Assembly (NCBI RefSeq): GCF_009729415.1
Contig: NZ_MPKW01000020.1
Location: 62,001-126,000 of the forward strand
Origin: Mycolicibacterium sp. CBMA 234
GTDB lineage: Bacteria > Actinomycetota > Actinomycetes > Mycobacteriales > Mycobacteriaceae
Reading direction: 5' to 3'
Length of the DNA stretch: 64,000 nucleotides
Below the pieces are notes generated by a model that was not told the DNA's origin, searched no databases, and saw nothing but the letters and a program-made list of their open reading frames with translations. The position numbers and the translations under genes were made by a program. Shown one piece after another: positions 16,407-25,385 of this stretch (positions are counted from its first letter, which is position 1; each line of letters starts with the position of its first letter).

Positions 16407-17570
16407 ATGGTGGCAGCCAGAGCTTGGTCGCGCTTCACCGACGAGCAGATCGAATACGCCGAGGCAGTGAGGGCGTTCTGCGAGCGTGAGGTCGGCACCC
16501 GCGAGCAACTCGAGGCGTTGACGAACCACGGCGCCGATATGCACAACCAACAGCTGCATCAGCGCTTTGCCGACGCGGGACTGCTGGCAGTTTCGATCCC
16601 CGAGGAATACGGGGGCAGCGGCGGCGGGCTGGTCGAGCAGTGCCTGATGTTCGAGGAGCTCTTCCGCGGACTCGCGCCTCTGCACGGTGCCGGCACCTCG
16701 CACACGGTCGCCGGGATCTACAAGAAGTTCGGGTCCGAGGACCAGAAGAAGACCGCGTTGTCCGCCATCTCGACCGGTACGGTCATGTCGATCAGCATCT
16801 CGGAGCCTGAGGCTGGATCGGACGCGGCGAACATATCCTGCCGCGCTGAGCGGCGCGGCGACAGCTTCGTCATCAACGGTCAAAAAACCTGGTGCTCTGA
16901 TGCCCACGTTGCCGAGACGATTCTGCTTGTCGCACGTACGTCCCGGGATGACAAGCGGCACAACGGATTGACCATGCTCGAAGTGCCGGCAAACGCGCCT
17001 GGATTGACCATCCGGCCGATTTCCACCATGGGTGGTCGCGAGGTCAACGACCTCTACCTCGACAACGTCGAGGTTCCGGTGACCGCTGTCGTCGGCGTCG
17101 AAGGCGGCGCCTGGAAGCAGATCATGTCGGGACTCAACGGCGAACGTCTGGTGTGTGCGGCGCAGGCCTTGGGATCGGCGCAGCGCACCTTCGACGACCT
17201 GCTCGCCTATGTCAAGGAACGCAAGCAGTTCGGTCAGGCGATCGGGACGTTCCAAGCGGTCCGGCACCGCATCGCCGATCTGGCCATCGAGATCGAGGCA
17301 GGGCGGTCTCTGGTCTACGACACCGTCGGTGTGGTGCAGAGCGGCGCCCCGGCCGAGGAAGCGGTGCGCAAGACGTCGATGGCGAAGGTGAAGATGACCG
17401 AGGTCGCGAAAAAGGTAGCGCTGGAAGGCGTACAGCTGATGGGTGGATACGGCTATGCCACCGAGTACGGCATGGAAGCTCATCTGCGGCACAGCATCGC
17501 GCCGACGATCTACGCTGGGACCAACGAGGTGCAGCGCGAAATCATCTCGACGACTTATGGATTGAGGTAG
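16407..17570 (+). CDS. Acyl-CoA dehydrogenase
   Basis: FAD enzyme introducing a C2-C3 double bond into an acyl-CoA, 387 residues. The family signature ISEPEAGSD, an FVINGQKTWCS segment and the C-terminal IYAGTNEVQ are present. Ala replaces the Glu of the MCAD-type IYEGT, but a Glu is present in GLNGERLV, where isovaleryl-CoA and long-chain enzymes carry their catalytic base. ATG 16407 has GTGAGGAG upstream. First gene of an operon with enoyl-CoA hydratase, acyl-CoA synthetase and TetR genes. It is close to the dehydrogenase at 58077-59216. Confidence 0.94.
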   Translation: MVAARAWSRFTDEQIEYAEAVRAFCEREVGTREQLEALTNHGADMHNQQLHQRFADAGLLAVSIPEEYGGSGGGLVEQCLMFEELFRGLAPLHGAGTSHTVAGIYKKFGSEDQKKTALSAISTGTVMSISISEPEAGSDAANISCRAERRGDSFVINGQKTWCSDAHVAETILLVARTSRDDKRHNGLTMLEVPANAPGLTIRPISTMGGREVNDLYLDNVEVPVTAVVGVEGGAWKQIMSGLNGERLVCAAQALGSAQRTFDDLLAYVKERKQFGQAIGTFQAVRHRIADLAIEIEAGRSLVYDTVGVVQSGAPAEEAVRKTSMAKVKMTEVAKKVALEGVQLMGGYGYATEYGMEAHLRHSIAPTIYAGTNEVQREIISTTYGLR

Positions 17571-17574
17571 GACG

Positions 17575-18390
17575 ATGGCTGAGAACGAACAGCGGGACGG
17601 GGCGTCGGTGCTCGTGTCCGATGACGTTGCAGTCGAGGTCCTCGACAACGGTGTCGCGTTGGTGGAGGTGCGCCGTCCGCCGAACAACTTCTTCGACGCC
17701 GGGCTGATCCAGTGCCTCGCAGCGGTGTTCGACGAACTCGACTCGCGGCCCGACGCACGCGCCATCGTGTTGGCGGCCGAAGGCAAGCATTTCTGCGCGG
17801 GGGCCGACTTCGCCGGCGAGAGCGACGCCGCAGAGGTCTCTGCTGACGAAGGCGCACGGACGCTGTATGCCGCCGCCGCAAGACTTTTCGGAAATGAATT
17901 GCCGGTTGTCGCGGCGGTGCAGGGTGCCGCGATCGGCGGTGGCTTGGGGCTGGCGATGATGGCAGACTTCCGCGTCGCGAGCGTGGAGTCACGTTTCGCG
18001 GCGAACTTCGCCCGGTTGGGCTTCCACCAGGGATTCGGGCTGTCGGTGACGCTGCCGCGGGTCGTCGGCCCGCAGCGGGCGGCTGAATTGCTGATGACCG
18101 GTCGCCGGATCGACGGAGCTGAAGCCGAACGGATCGGCCTGGTGGACCGACTGGTGCCGGCCGATGAAATCCGTTCTGCTGCATTTGCATTTGCGGGTGA
18201 ACTGGCCGCGTCGGCGCCGCTGGCGGTGCGCAGCATCAGGAAGACGCTGCGCGGCAACCTCGCCGAGCAAGTCCGGGCGATCACCGATCACGAGCGAGCC
18301 GAGCAGGCTTGGCTGCGCGAAACCGAGGACTTCGCCGAAGGGATCAACGCTTCGACCCAGCGTCGCGAGCCGATCTTCCAGGCACGGTAG
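17575..18390 (+). CDS. Enoyl-CoA hydratase/isomerase family protein
   Basis: Crotonase-fold protein of 271 residues. The oxyanion-hole segments HFCAGADF and GAAIGGGLGLA are present. The second catalytic Glu position of classical hydratases is not conserved: the region reads NFARLGFHQGFG. The chemistry could therefore be isomerisation or a retro-Claisen-like cleavage rather than hydration. It begins four bases after the dehydrogenase stop and probably acts on that enzyme's product. Confidence 0.9.
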   Translation: MAENEQRDGASVLVSDDVAVEVLDNGVALVEVRRPPNNFFDAGLIQCLAAVFDELDSRPDARAIVLAAEGKHFCAGADFAGESDAAEVSADEGARTLYAAAARLFGNELPVVAAVQGAAIGGGLGLAMMADFRVASVESRFAANFARLGFHQGFGLSVTLPRVVGPQRAAELLMTGRRIDGAEAERIGLVDRLVPADEIRSAAFAFAGELAASAPLAVRSIRKTLRGNLAEQVRAITDHERAEQAWLRETEDFAEGINASTQRREPIFQAR

Positions 18391-18399
18391 AGTCCCCAC

Positions 18400-19929
18400 A
18401 TGCCGACGATCGGTGGCACCGCGCTGAGCAATGCGCGCCGGGTCGGCGAGCGCGAAGCGATCGTCGTCGGCGATACCCGGCTCACGTGGCGCGAACTCGA
18501 GACCGTGACGGCACGGGCGGCCGGCGAACTCGAATTCCACGGGTTGGCCAAGGGCGACCGATTCGCGGTGTTGTGCACCAATTCCGCGGAATTCGTCATT
18601 GCCGTACATGCCGCGTCGCGGCTCGGCGCCATCGTCGTCCCCGTGAATACCAAGCTGGCGGCACCTGAAGTCGCCCACATCCTGTCCGACTCGGGTAGCG
18701 CGATGCTCGCGTACGGCGCGGGTATGGCTGAGCTTGCCATTGGCTCCGGCATCCTCGCCGGCACCAAATCGCTGCTGTCGCTGGGACCGTCGGCCGCCCG
18801 CCCGGACGTGTTGGCAAGTGCTGACGGCACGCCGGTGCACGAAGACCGGGCAGTTGAAAGCGACGATGGCTTCATCCTGTACACCTCGGGTACCACGGGT
18901 AAACCGAAGGGCTCGTTGGTCGATCATCACCGAGCGGTCTGGGCGGCGATGTCACAGATCGTCTCGATGGGCCTGCGCGACGGCGACCGATATGTGCACC
19001 TGGCACCGATGTACCACTCTGGCGGCACCACTTTCATGAACGTGACAACGCTGCTCGGCGGCACCCACGTCATTGCGCCCACGTTCGACGCTGAGTCAGT
19101 GCTGGACATCGTGGAGGGCGAAGCGGTGAATTGTGTGTTCGGTGTGCCGACCATGTACCAGCAGATGCTCCGCCGCAGCGATCAACGAACGCGAGACCTT
19201 TCATCTTGGCGGGTAGGTGTTTTCGGCGCCGCTCCGATGCCGGCAACGGCGGTCGAGGAGCTGTTGACCACCTTCGGCGGTGTCGATTTCTATCAGCTGT
19301 GTGGGCAGACCGAGGCCGGCCCGACTGGCATCTACTCGACCATGCAACAAGTGAGATCGAGACCGGACTCATCGGGACACCTTGCACAACCTTTTGTCGA
19401 GGCAGGTGTCGTCGACGCTGATGGCCGTGATGTGTCGGCCGGACAAGTCGGCGAGTTGGTGTTCCGCGGTGAGGGCGTGACGAAGGGCTATTGGAAAAAC
19501 CCCAGCGCCACAGCGGAAGCCATCCGCGACGGCTGGTTGCACACCGGCGATCTCATGGAGGTCTCTGCTGACGGCGCCATGCGTTTGGTGGACCGGATGC
19601 GCGATGTGATCATCACCGGCGGGCGCAATGTGTACTCAGCTGAGGTCGAACAGGCGATCGCCGAACATCCCGATGTCGCGGACGTGGCGGTGATCGGCCA
19701 GCCGGATCACGAATGGGGTTACACCGTAGTCGCTTTCGTTACCGCGGTCGATGGTGCCGCCCTGACCGAGCAGGCGCTGCGCGAGCACTGTCGTACGCGG
19801 ATCGCCGGCTACAAGATTCCCCGTACCGTGCATTTCGGTCCAGTGCCACGCAATGCGGCAGGAAAGCTGCAAAAGCATCTGCTGCGTATCGACGAGCCGG
19901 CGTCCGAGGTCCGTACGATCGCCGAATGA
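18400..19929 (+). CDS. Acyl-CoA synthetase (FadD-like)
   Basis: Adenylate-forming CoA ligase of 509 residues. The P-loop is YTSGTTGKPKGS, the hinge region contains GWLHTGD, and the catalytic C-terminal Lys lies in NAAGKLQK. Length is typical of medium-chain or cyclic-acid FadD enzymes rather than the longer FAA-type ligases at 1-766 and 50422. The start lies nine bases after the hydratase, and the stop overlaps the next gene as ATGA. It likely supplies the CoA ester for the dehydrogenase and hydratase before it. Confidence 0.93.
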   Translation: MPTIGGTALSNARRVGEREAIVVGDTRLTWRELETVTARAAGELEFHGLAKGDRFAVLCTNSAEFVIAVHAASRLGAIVVPVNTKLAAPEVAHILSDSGSAMLAYGAGMAELAIGSGILAGTKSLLSLGPSAARPDVLASADGTPVHEDRAVESDDGFILYTSGTTGKPKGSLVDHHRAVWAAMSQIVSMGLRDGDRYVHLAPMYHSGGTTFMNVTTLLGGTHVIAPTFDAESVLDIVEGEAVNCVFGVPTMYQQMLRRSDQRTRDLSSWRVGVFGAAPMPATAVEELLTTFGGVDFYQLCGQTEAGPTGIYSTMQQVRSRPDSSGHLAQPFVEAGVVDADGRDVSAGQVGELVFRGEGVTKGYWKNPSATAEAIRDGWLHTGDLMEVSADGAMRLVDRMRDVIITGGRNVYSAEVEQAIAEHPDVADVAVIGQPDHEWGYTVVAFVTAVDGAALTEQALREHCRTRIAGYKIPRTVHFGPVPRNAAGKLQKHLLRIDEPASEVRTIAE

Positions 19930-20519
19930 CGTACGAGTCGGCGGGGGAGGGCCCTGAGTCGGCGACCCTGCGCCGCATTCTGGAGTCTGCGAGGGACTGC
20001 TTTCTGCGGCTCGGTGTGCGCGGGAGCCGGATGTCCGACATCGCCGAGGGCGCGGGGCTGGTCCGCCAGACACTGTATGACTGGGTCTCGAGTCGTGATG
20101 ACCTCGTGGACCTTGCGATGGCCGAACGTACCCGCGAGATGGGGGAGATCATCCGGCAGCGACGGGTGGATCCTGCTGCGCCGGTCGGCGATCAGATCGT
20201 CGAGCTTCTGGTCGACATGATCGAGCTGGCCGGCAACGACCACGAATTCGAGCTCCTCGCGCAAGCCATGCCCGAGCACCACGCGTTTGCGTTTCTATCG
20301 GGTCCGTCGTCGCTCACTGACGTGGTGGAATCGTTGTTGCAGCCCTACTTCGACCGGGCCCGCCAGGAGGGCGTCCTTCGTGAGGAGCTCGGCGAGCGCG
20401 CGCTGGTCGAATGGGTGCAGACCTTGCTGGCGCCATTGCGGGCCCGCGCGGACCGCAGCCCGGAGTCGTTGCGAAAGTTATTGCAGTACTTCCTGATACC
20501 GGCACTCATCCGCGAGTAG
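19926..20519 (+). CDS. TetR-family regulator
   Basis: A 197-residue regulator starting at ATG 19926, four bases inside the acyl-CoA synthetase gene, so it is the last gene of that operon. The helix-turn-helix ends in LVRQTLYDWVSSRDDL; Tyr-Asp-Trp replaces the more common Tyr-Arg-His. The C-terminal domain is helical with no recognised ligand motif. Probably a local autoregulator. Confidence 0.9.
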   Translation: MTYESAGEGPESATLRRILESARDCFLRLGVRGSRMSDIAEGAGLVRQTLYDWVSSRDDLVDLAMAERTREMGEIIRQRRVDPAAPVGDQIVELLVDMIELAGNDHEFELLAQAMPEHHAFAFLSGPSSLTDVVESLLQPYFDRARQEGVLREELGERALVEWVQTLLAPLRARADRSPESLRKLLQYFLIPALIRE

Positions 20520-20546
20520 GGACACCGCTTCTCGGGGCGACATTAT

Positions 20547-20573
20547 TTTGAGACTTTCGCTACCAAAAGTAGC
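20547..20573. promoter_or_regulatory. Overlapping operator-like repeats upstream of the exported protein
   Basis: TTTGAG-N9-ACCAAA (20547-20567) is a partial A-type site. It overlaps GCTAC-CAAAA-GTAGC (20559-20573), a perfect spaced palindrome similar to the core at 13349-13363. The start codon is 93 bases downstream. Confidence 0.4.
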
Positions 20574-20665
20574 TGTCGCGAGTTAGGCTGGCTGCTGCCG
20601 TGGGTGACATTCATCACGAGATGTCGTTTGGCGGCTACCGGGCCGAGAGATTAGCGAGGATTCAG

Positions 20666-21109
20666 ATGACCCAGACCGTGTTTTCGTCGGCGGCCGGGTC
20701 GGTTGGGGCTGGAGCGCATCCAACTGTCGCGAATCATTCTGAAAAACCTTCGAAGAAAGCGATTTTCGCGACCCGCATTGCGCTATCCGGCGTCGCCGCA
20801 CTCGTTGCTTCGGGTGCCCTGGCGGCCAATCCGGGACGCGCGTATGCCGACGAACCTCAAGTGCATATCTCGAGTGCGCAGGATCTGTGCAATCAGATCT
20901 GGCCGGGCTCCGAAGCGATGCCCGACCCGGCGAAGTTCGGCGCGGTTTGTGTGCGGCACGATGGTGTCCTGATGCGCTTGTCCAGGGCGCTGCCAAATCT
21001 TGTGTCGGACACCTTCGCGCTCGAGCCCGGTAAGGCCGTCGTCCTTCCTGTCGGTTCGGTCAGGGTGGAGCAGGCGAATCCGCTGAGCGACTGGGTGATC
21101 CCGGACTGA
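20666..21109 (+). CDS. Exported protein of unknown function
   Basis: A 147-residue protein with a long polar N-terminus, a basic KK, a hydrophobic segment (residues ~32-54) and a likely signal-peptidase site after AYA (residue 61). The mature ~86 residues carry two cysteines (DLC and AVC) that could form a disulfide. No known family recognised. ATG 20666 is preferred because GCGAGGA precedes it by five bases; an upstream in-frame start lacks this. It precedes the two membrane-protein genes, so the mature protein may act outside the membrane with them. Confidence 0.75.
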   Translation: MTQTVFSSAAGSVGAGAHPTVANHSEKPSKKAIFATRIALSGVAALVASGALAANPGRAYADEPQVHISSAQDLCNQIWPGSEAMPDPAKFGAVCVRHDGVLMRLSRALPNLVSDTFALEPGKAVVLPVGSVRVEQANPLSDWVIPD

Positions 21110-21281
21110 ATCGACCTTGTCGCCAACCGTGACCACGCGGAGGCGGCCTGCCCGTGTTGACTCCGCATCTACGGCGTCCGCACTTGGTCTATCGTGCGTC
21201 GGCGCACTGTCAACGTGGCGGTGCGCGTTCGAAATCGTATGCGCCAGTGCAGGTGAACGCCATCCTGGTCACTGGGGTCTT

Positions 21282-21302
21282 TTTGAGATGGTATTGACCA
21301 CA
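21282..21302. promoter_or_regulatory. Partial A-type site (TTTGAG-N9-ACCACA)
   Basis: The left arm is perfect and the right arm shares only the central CA. Spacing fits. It lies 77 bases before the membrane-protein gene at 21379. Confidence 0.3.
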
Positions 21303-21378
21303 AATACTGGCGATCCTATCCTTAGGGCGGACGACATTTGTGTCACATTGTCGTCCCCCACTCGATCTAAGGACCGTC

Positions 21379-22191
21379 ATGAACGACCCCTACCCAATCT
21401 TCGGGATCTCCGCCGGCGCGGCGACGACTGCCTACCTCATTTTCGGCGGGGCGGCGCTGGCGACCTTGCTCTACTGCATCAAAGTGGCGCGGCGTGAGCG
21501 TCAGCCGTGGCCGCTGGCAGTGTTCGGCGGCTCGGCGCTGCTGATCACCTACGAGCCCTTCAACAACTTCCTGGCCCACTGCGCATACCCGACCGGCCCG
21601 AACCAGCAGGAGATGCTGACGTGGTTCGGCCAGCACGTCCCGTGGTCGACCTGGCTCATCTACATGTTCTACTTCTCGTTCGCGGTTCCGCTGCTCGTTC
21701 AGTGGCTCGACCGTGGCATCACGATGGCGACGTTCGCGAAGTTCTATGCCTGCACGGTTGCTGCGTGCGCAGCGTTCGAGCCGCTGTTCTGCAACGTCCA
21801 CGTGGGTATCCGGTGGTGGTACTACTACGGCGATAACCAGGCGTTCGCCTTCACCGGGCTGCCGATGTTCTGGTGGTTCGCCAACTCGATGGCAGTAGTC
21901 GGCATGGGCGCTATCTTCCACCTGCTGAAAAAGCACGTATTCACGAACGCCGCGCAGCAGTGGCTGTTTGTTCCGTTGGCGCCCCTCGTGTTGTACGGGC
22001 TGCACGCCTCCGCTGCGGCGCCGGTGTTCGCCGCCATCCAGTCCACGGACAGCGTTGTGCTGGGCAGCCTCGCAACGCTCACCACGATTGCGATCAGCCT
22101 GCTGTACGTGTGGCTGCTGGGCAAGGCGACTTGTGTCCGTAGCGGCACTACCCATGACGCCCCGGCGCAGTCGGTACTGGTCAACCGATGA
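21379..22191 (+). CDS. Polytopic membrane protein, probable partner of the AveC-like protein
   Basis: A 270-residue protein with about seven hydrophobic segments. ATG 21379 follows CTAAGGA by five bases. Notable features are an ITYEPFNNF loop and an FEPLFCNVHVGIRWWYYYGDNQ segment rich in aromatic residues, His and Cys. The motif TYEP/FEP is reminiscent of the FWDP loop of the AveC-like proteins, so it may be a distant relative. Its stop overlaps the AveC-like gene's start as ATGA, so the two are translationally coupled and may form a complex. Function unknown. Confidence 0.75.
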   Translation: MNDPYPIFGISAGAATTAYLIFGGAALATLLYCIKVARRERQPWPLAVFGGSALLITYEPFNNFLAHCAYPTGPNQQEMLTWFGQHVPWSTWLIYMFYFSFAVPLLVQWLDRGITMATFAKFYACTVAACAAFEPLFCNVHVGIRWWYYYGDNQAFAFTGLPMFWWFANSMAVVGMGAIFHLLKKHVFTNAAQQWLFVPLAPLVLYGLHASAAAPVFAAIQSTDSVVLGSLATLTTIAISLLYVWLLGKATCVRSGTTHDAPAQSVLVNR

Positions 22192-23204
22192 CCGCCGGGA
22201 CTCGTGTGCAGTCGACTCGGCCGGCTGCCAAGCTGACATTCGCCAGGGTGCTGGCGGTGTTCGGCGTGGCGTTGGTCGCCTACGAAGCGGTCACCTGGGC
22301 TCGTTGGCTAGCCGGTGGGCCGCACCAGATCACGGCGTATCGGGATACTGCGGCAGCGTCGTGGACAGCGGCACGCGGGTACGAGGTCCTCATCGCCGGA
22401 GTCAGCGTTTGGCTACTGGTGCGCGTGATCCGCGAATGCCGACGACAGCGTCGGTTGACCGTCGATGCGCAGCTTCTGATCGCCGGCGTGACGGCGTTGT
22501 TCTGGGACCCATTCGGAAACTTCTTCCAGCCGGCTTTCTTCTACAGTTCGAACTGGCTGAACCTCAATACCTGGACCGGATACGCGCCCCTGGTGGTCAA
22601 TCCGGACGCGAGCCTGATGCCGCAGCCGGTGTTCATCATGCTGGTCTATCCGTTCGGCCTGTTGGCATTCGCGATGATGAGCAACGCGGTGATGCGGGCC
22701 GTCCAGCGCAGGTTCCCGGACTGGTCCAACGGCCGCGTACTGGCGGCGGGTGCACTTGCGGCCTTCGTTGGCGGCGTGGCGCTGGAGGCGCCGATGTTCT
22801 TGCTCCACCTGTGGTCGCTGCCAGGCGCTCCACGTGGGCTGTCATTGTTCGACAATGCGCACCGCTATGCCGCGGTCGAATACCTCACCACAGGAATGGT
22901 TTTCGCCGGCTGGGCGGCAGTGCGCTACTTCAGGGACGACCGGGGCCGGGCGTTCACCGAACGCGGCGTGGGGCAGGCCGGCAGCGTCTTTGCCATGATC
23001 GCCTGGTGTTGCTCACTGCTCCTGGTGCTGCAGGTGGTGGTGTCCCTGTTCGCGTTCAAGGCCGCTGCATACCCCGACGAATTCCCACGCCACCTCGTCA
23101 ACGGCCTGTGTGACGTGGGCGCGACTACCGGCACCCACTACGGCCCGTGCCCGGGCAGTCCGGGGTTCCGTATGCCGATCGCCATGGCGCTCCAACTACG
23201 GTGA
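22188..23204 (+). CDS. AveC-like polytopic membrane protein (copy 2)
   Basis: A 338-residue membrane protein with six or seven hydrophobic segments. It shares with the copies at 11964 and 36163 the FWDPFGNFF loop, the YFRDDRGR...ERG segment and a C-terminal Cys pair ending CPGSPG. It begins inside the stop of the preceding membrane-protein gene (ATGA). Actinobacterial proteins of this type are annotated as AveC-like spirocyclases, but their real reactions are not established. Possibly a membrane-embedded cyclase, hydroxylase or isomerase acting on a lipid. Confidence 0.82.
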   Translation: MTAGTRVQSTRPAAKLTFARVLAVFGVALVAYEAVTWARWLAGGPHQITAYRDTAAASWTAARGYEVLIAGVSVWLLVRVIRECRRQRRLTVDAQLLIAGVTALFWDPFGNFFQPAFFYSSNWLNLNTWTGYAPLVVNPDASLMPQPVFIMLVYPFGLLAFAMMSNAVMRAVQRRFPDWSNGRVLAAGALAAFVGGVALEAPMFLLHLWSLPGAPRGLSLFDNAHRYAAVEYLTTGMVFAGWAAVRYFRDDRGRAFTERGVGQAGSVFAMIAWCCSLLLVLQVVVSLFAFKAAAYPDEFPRHLVNGLCDVGATTGTHYGPCPGSPGFRMPIAMALQLR

Positions 23205-23227
23205 GGCCGCGTATCGCCGTGAGTTCG

Positions 23228-23587
23228 CTATTGCTCAGCGATCGCTTTGCCGGTCAAGCCGAGGCAGGCCAGAGATGCCACGGTGAACAGCGCGGCGCTG
23301 GACTTCGACAGCTTGCCGCGGCGGCGGGCGATCGCGACGGCGACGATGTCCCCGATGTCGCACGCTGCGGCTAGCTTGAGCATTTGCTTGCGCGATTCGC
23401 CGGCGACCAGGGGGCTCGCTGCCAGCGCGAAGTCGCGGGAGCCGCCAAGTCGCAGGAACAGGGCCGCGCTGACGTCATTCGAGACGTCCATTCCGAAAAG
23501 TCGGCCGGCGGTGATCGGCATCAGCCATCCGCTGGCGCCGATTGCCGAGCGGGTCAACGCAAGAACGGCCGTTGTCGGCATGGTCAT
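23228..23587 (-). CDS. Small membrane protein (DUF4267-like)
   Basis: A 119-residue protein with three or four short hydrophobic segments and the internal motif AALFLRLGGSRDFALA, resembling small membrane proteins of the DUF4267 type. ATG 23587 has GGAAAGGA about ten bases upstream; a much longer frame extends 5' but is compositionally unlike coding sequence. It is transcribed divergently from the desaturase at 23757, with two B-type palindromes between them, so both genes are probably controlled together. Function unknown. Confidence 0.7.
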   Translation of the reverse strand: MTMPTTAVLALTRSAIGASGWLMPITAGRLFGMDVSNDVSAALFLRLGGSRDFALAASPLVAGESRKQMLKLAAACDIGDIVAVAIARRRGKLSKSSAALFTVASLACLGLTGKAIAEQ

Positions 23588-23689
23588 GTGTGAGCGGTCC
23601 TTTCCAGTGTGCGATTGCCCCGACCGCGCAACACGAGTCATGGTCACTGTGGTGTCCGGTATGTCGGTAGGAGCGTTCGCTGTGTTGGG

Positions 23690-23699
23690 AACGAACGTT
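23690..23699. promoter_or_regulatory. Palindromic operator, site B2 (AACGAACGTT)
   Basis: One of two oppositely oriented copies (see 23746) within GAACGAACGTTA. It differs from AACGATCGTT by one base. It lies between the divergent small membrane protein and desaturase genes. Confidence 0.6.
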
Positions 23700-23745
23700 A
23701 ACACGCAAAGTTCTATCCACAATGGACTGTTGTGCTCATGGTGAT

Positions 23746-23755
23746 AACGTTCGTT
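23746..23755. promoter_or_regulatory. Palindromic operator, site B3 (AACGTTCGTT)
   Basis: Exact reverse complement of site B2, forming a 12-base inverted pair TAACGTTCGTTC/GAACGAACGTTA. It abuts the ATG at 23757, so binding would block initiation or a leaderless transcript. Confidence 0.6.
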
Positions 23756-23756
23756 C

Positions 23757-25109
23757 ATGAAGGTGACCAATAATCGCCCCAGGGTGGTCGTCGTCGGCGC
23801 TGGAGTGGCCGGCCTGGCCGCTGGGTACCGCCTGCAGCAGCGGGGGGTTAGCGTCACGGTGCTCGAAGCGGCGGACCGGGTCGGGGGTAAGACGGCCTCG
23901 GTGCACCGCGATCGATTCATCGTCAACATCGGGGCCACCGTGCTGGCCGGCTCCTACCAGGCGATGCTCGACATCGCTCGTGAGGTCGGCGTGGGCGACG
24001 CGGTATTCACCCCGCCTGCGGTGATCGGCGTGTATCGCGACGGTGTGGTTCACGAGATAAGGGGCAATGGACTCGGCGCCATCGTGGACTTCGTCCGCAC
24101 ACCGCTGCTATCGGCGAAAAGCAAGCTGCTGCTGGCCAAGGCGGTGCCGGATCTGCTGTGCGCCCGCACCAAGGTGGGCTACGCCGACGCGGCTTCGCGC
24201 GCCGAGCTCGACACCGAAACCGTTGCGCAGTACTGCGATCGGCGTCTCAACGCCGAAATCTGCGACCACCTCCTCGATCCCGTGCTCGGAGGTATCTTCG
24301 TCGTCGAGGGCAGGCGCCTGTCCACTGCCGACCTCTGGTTCACTATCTGGAAGGTGCTCCTCGGCGGCCTGCTCGGCTATCGCGGCGGGATGGAATTCTT
24401 CGCCAAGGCAGTTGAGGCCCGCCTCCACGTGCAGACCGGCGCCACCGTCAACGAGATCACCCGGACCGAGCACGGCGCGCGGATTCAGTGGGAGGACGCC
24501 GACGGTCACCACGACGATGAGGTCGACGGCGTCGTGGTGACCGCATCCGCACCCCAGGTGGCCGGCATCTTCCCGGAAATCGATCCAGGGCTCAAGAGCG
24601 TCATGCTCGACCGCATCGAACAGGCCAACCTGGTCTCTATCCGCCTCGGTCTGTCCCGGCGTCCGACGACCAAGGCGCTGCTGGTCGTCGCGGGCACCGG
24701 ACAGCTCGGCGGGCTGGCCACGGTCAGCTACGAGCACAGCCTGTCGCCCGGTTCCGCACCGGAAGGGAAGGGGCTGATCGGTCTCCTGCCGTACCACGAA
24801 TGGGTGACGCCGCGCCTGCAGCTATCCGACGATGAACTACTCGCTCAGCTGCTGCCCGGATTGGAGCAGGTCGAGCCGGGCATCAGCGGCATCATTGAAT
24901 TTGCCGAGATCACTCGCTGGACACCGGGCGCACTCAAACTCACCCACGGTACCCAGCGGGCGATCGCCGAGATCGACCGCCGGATCGATCCACACGACCG
25001 CGTGCAGCTGGCAGGCGACTACACCGGTATGCCCTCGGTCAATGGCAGCGTCGTCTCCGGCGAGACTGCGGCGCGCAGACTCGCCGCATCGCTCGGGTTG
25101 GGCGAATGA
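23757..25109 (+). CDS. FAD-dependent oxidoreductase, phytoene-desaturase/protoporphyrinogen-oxidase-like
   Basis: Flavin amine oxidase-type fold of 450 residues. The N-terminal dinucleotide-binding motif is VVVGAGVAGLAAGYRL, followed by the acidic ribose contact (VLEAADRVGGKT). The C-terminal FAD contact is LAGDYTGMPSVNGSVVSGETAA. Family members dehydrogenate polyenes, porphyrinogens or amines. No Shine-Dalgarno sequence precedes the ATG, which abuts a B-type palindrome; a leaderless mRNA is possible. The B-type sites link it to the two carotenoid-oxygenase modules and to a second desaturase starting at 63794. An isoprenoid or polyene substrate is inferred, not shown. Confidence 0.9.
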   Translation: MKVTNNRPRVVVVGAGVAGLAAGYRLQQRGVSVTVLEAADRVGGKTASVHRDRFIVNIGATVLAGSYQAMLDIAREVGVGDAVFTPPAVIGVYRDGVVHEIRGNGLGAIVDFVRTPLLSAKSKLLLAKAVPDLLCARTKVGYADAASRAELDTETVAQYCDRRLNAEICDHLLDPVLGGIFVVEGRRLSTADLWFTIWKVLLGGLLGYRGGMEFFAKAVEARLHVQTGATVNEITRTEHGARIQWEDADGHHDDEVDGVVVTASAPQVAGIFPEIDPGLKSVMLDRIEQANLVSIRLGLSRRPTTKALLVVAGTGQLGGLATVSYEHSLSPGSAPEGKGLIGLLPYHEWVTPRLQLSDDELLAQLLPGLEQVEPGISGIIEFAEITRWTPGALKLTHGTQRAIAEIDRRIDPHDRVQLAGDYTGMPSVNGSVVSGETAARRLAASLGLGE

Positions 25110-25309
25110 GTCTGCCGCGACATCGGCCGCTCACAGAATGTCACCGTTGCCTGTGAGCCATCTCGACGACTTCGCCAAAATTATTGGTGCACAACATAAC
25201 TTGCAGTGACGCTGGCCGGTCGATCGCGCAGGGGCGGCGGAGCCTGTCGCACTGCCGTTCGGCTCCGCGGCGGCCACGGCCTTGACATCGTCGGCACTCA
25301 GAACGTAAT

Positions 25310-25330
25310 TTTGAGATCAAATGTTGCAAT
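25310..25330. promoter_or_regulatory. Partial A-type site (TTTGAG-N9-TGCAAT)
   Basis: Perfect left arm with a degenerate right arm at the usual spacing, 56 bases before the beta-oxidation operon. Weak on its own; listed because of its position. Confidence 0.3.
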
Positions 25331-25385
25331 ATCTTTTGGTGGTGTCTGACCGCATGGCTTGCGGAGCGCCTGCAGGAGGAATCCG

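Noticed and set aside
16344..18284. Minus-strand frame of about 650 codons
   Set aside because: Antisense to the acyl-CoA dehydrogenase and enoyl-CoA hydratase, with low-complexity Arg/Ser/Pro-rich sequence.
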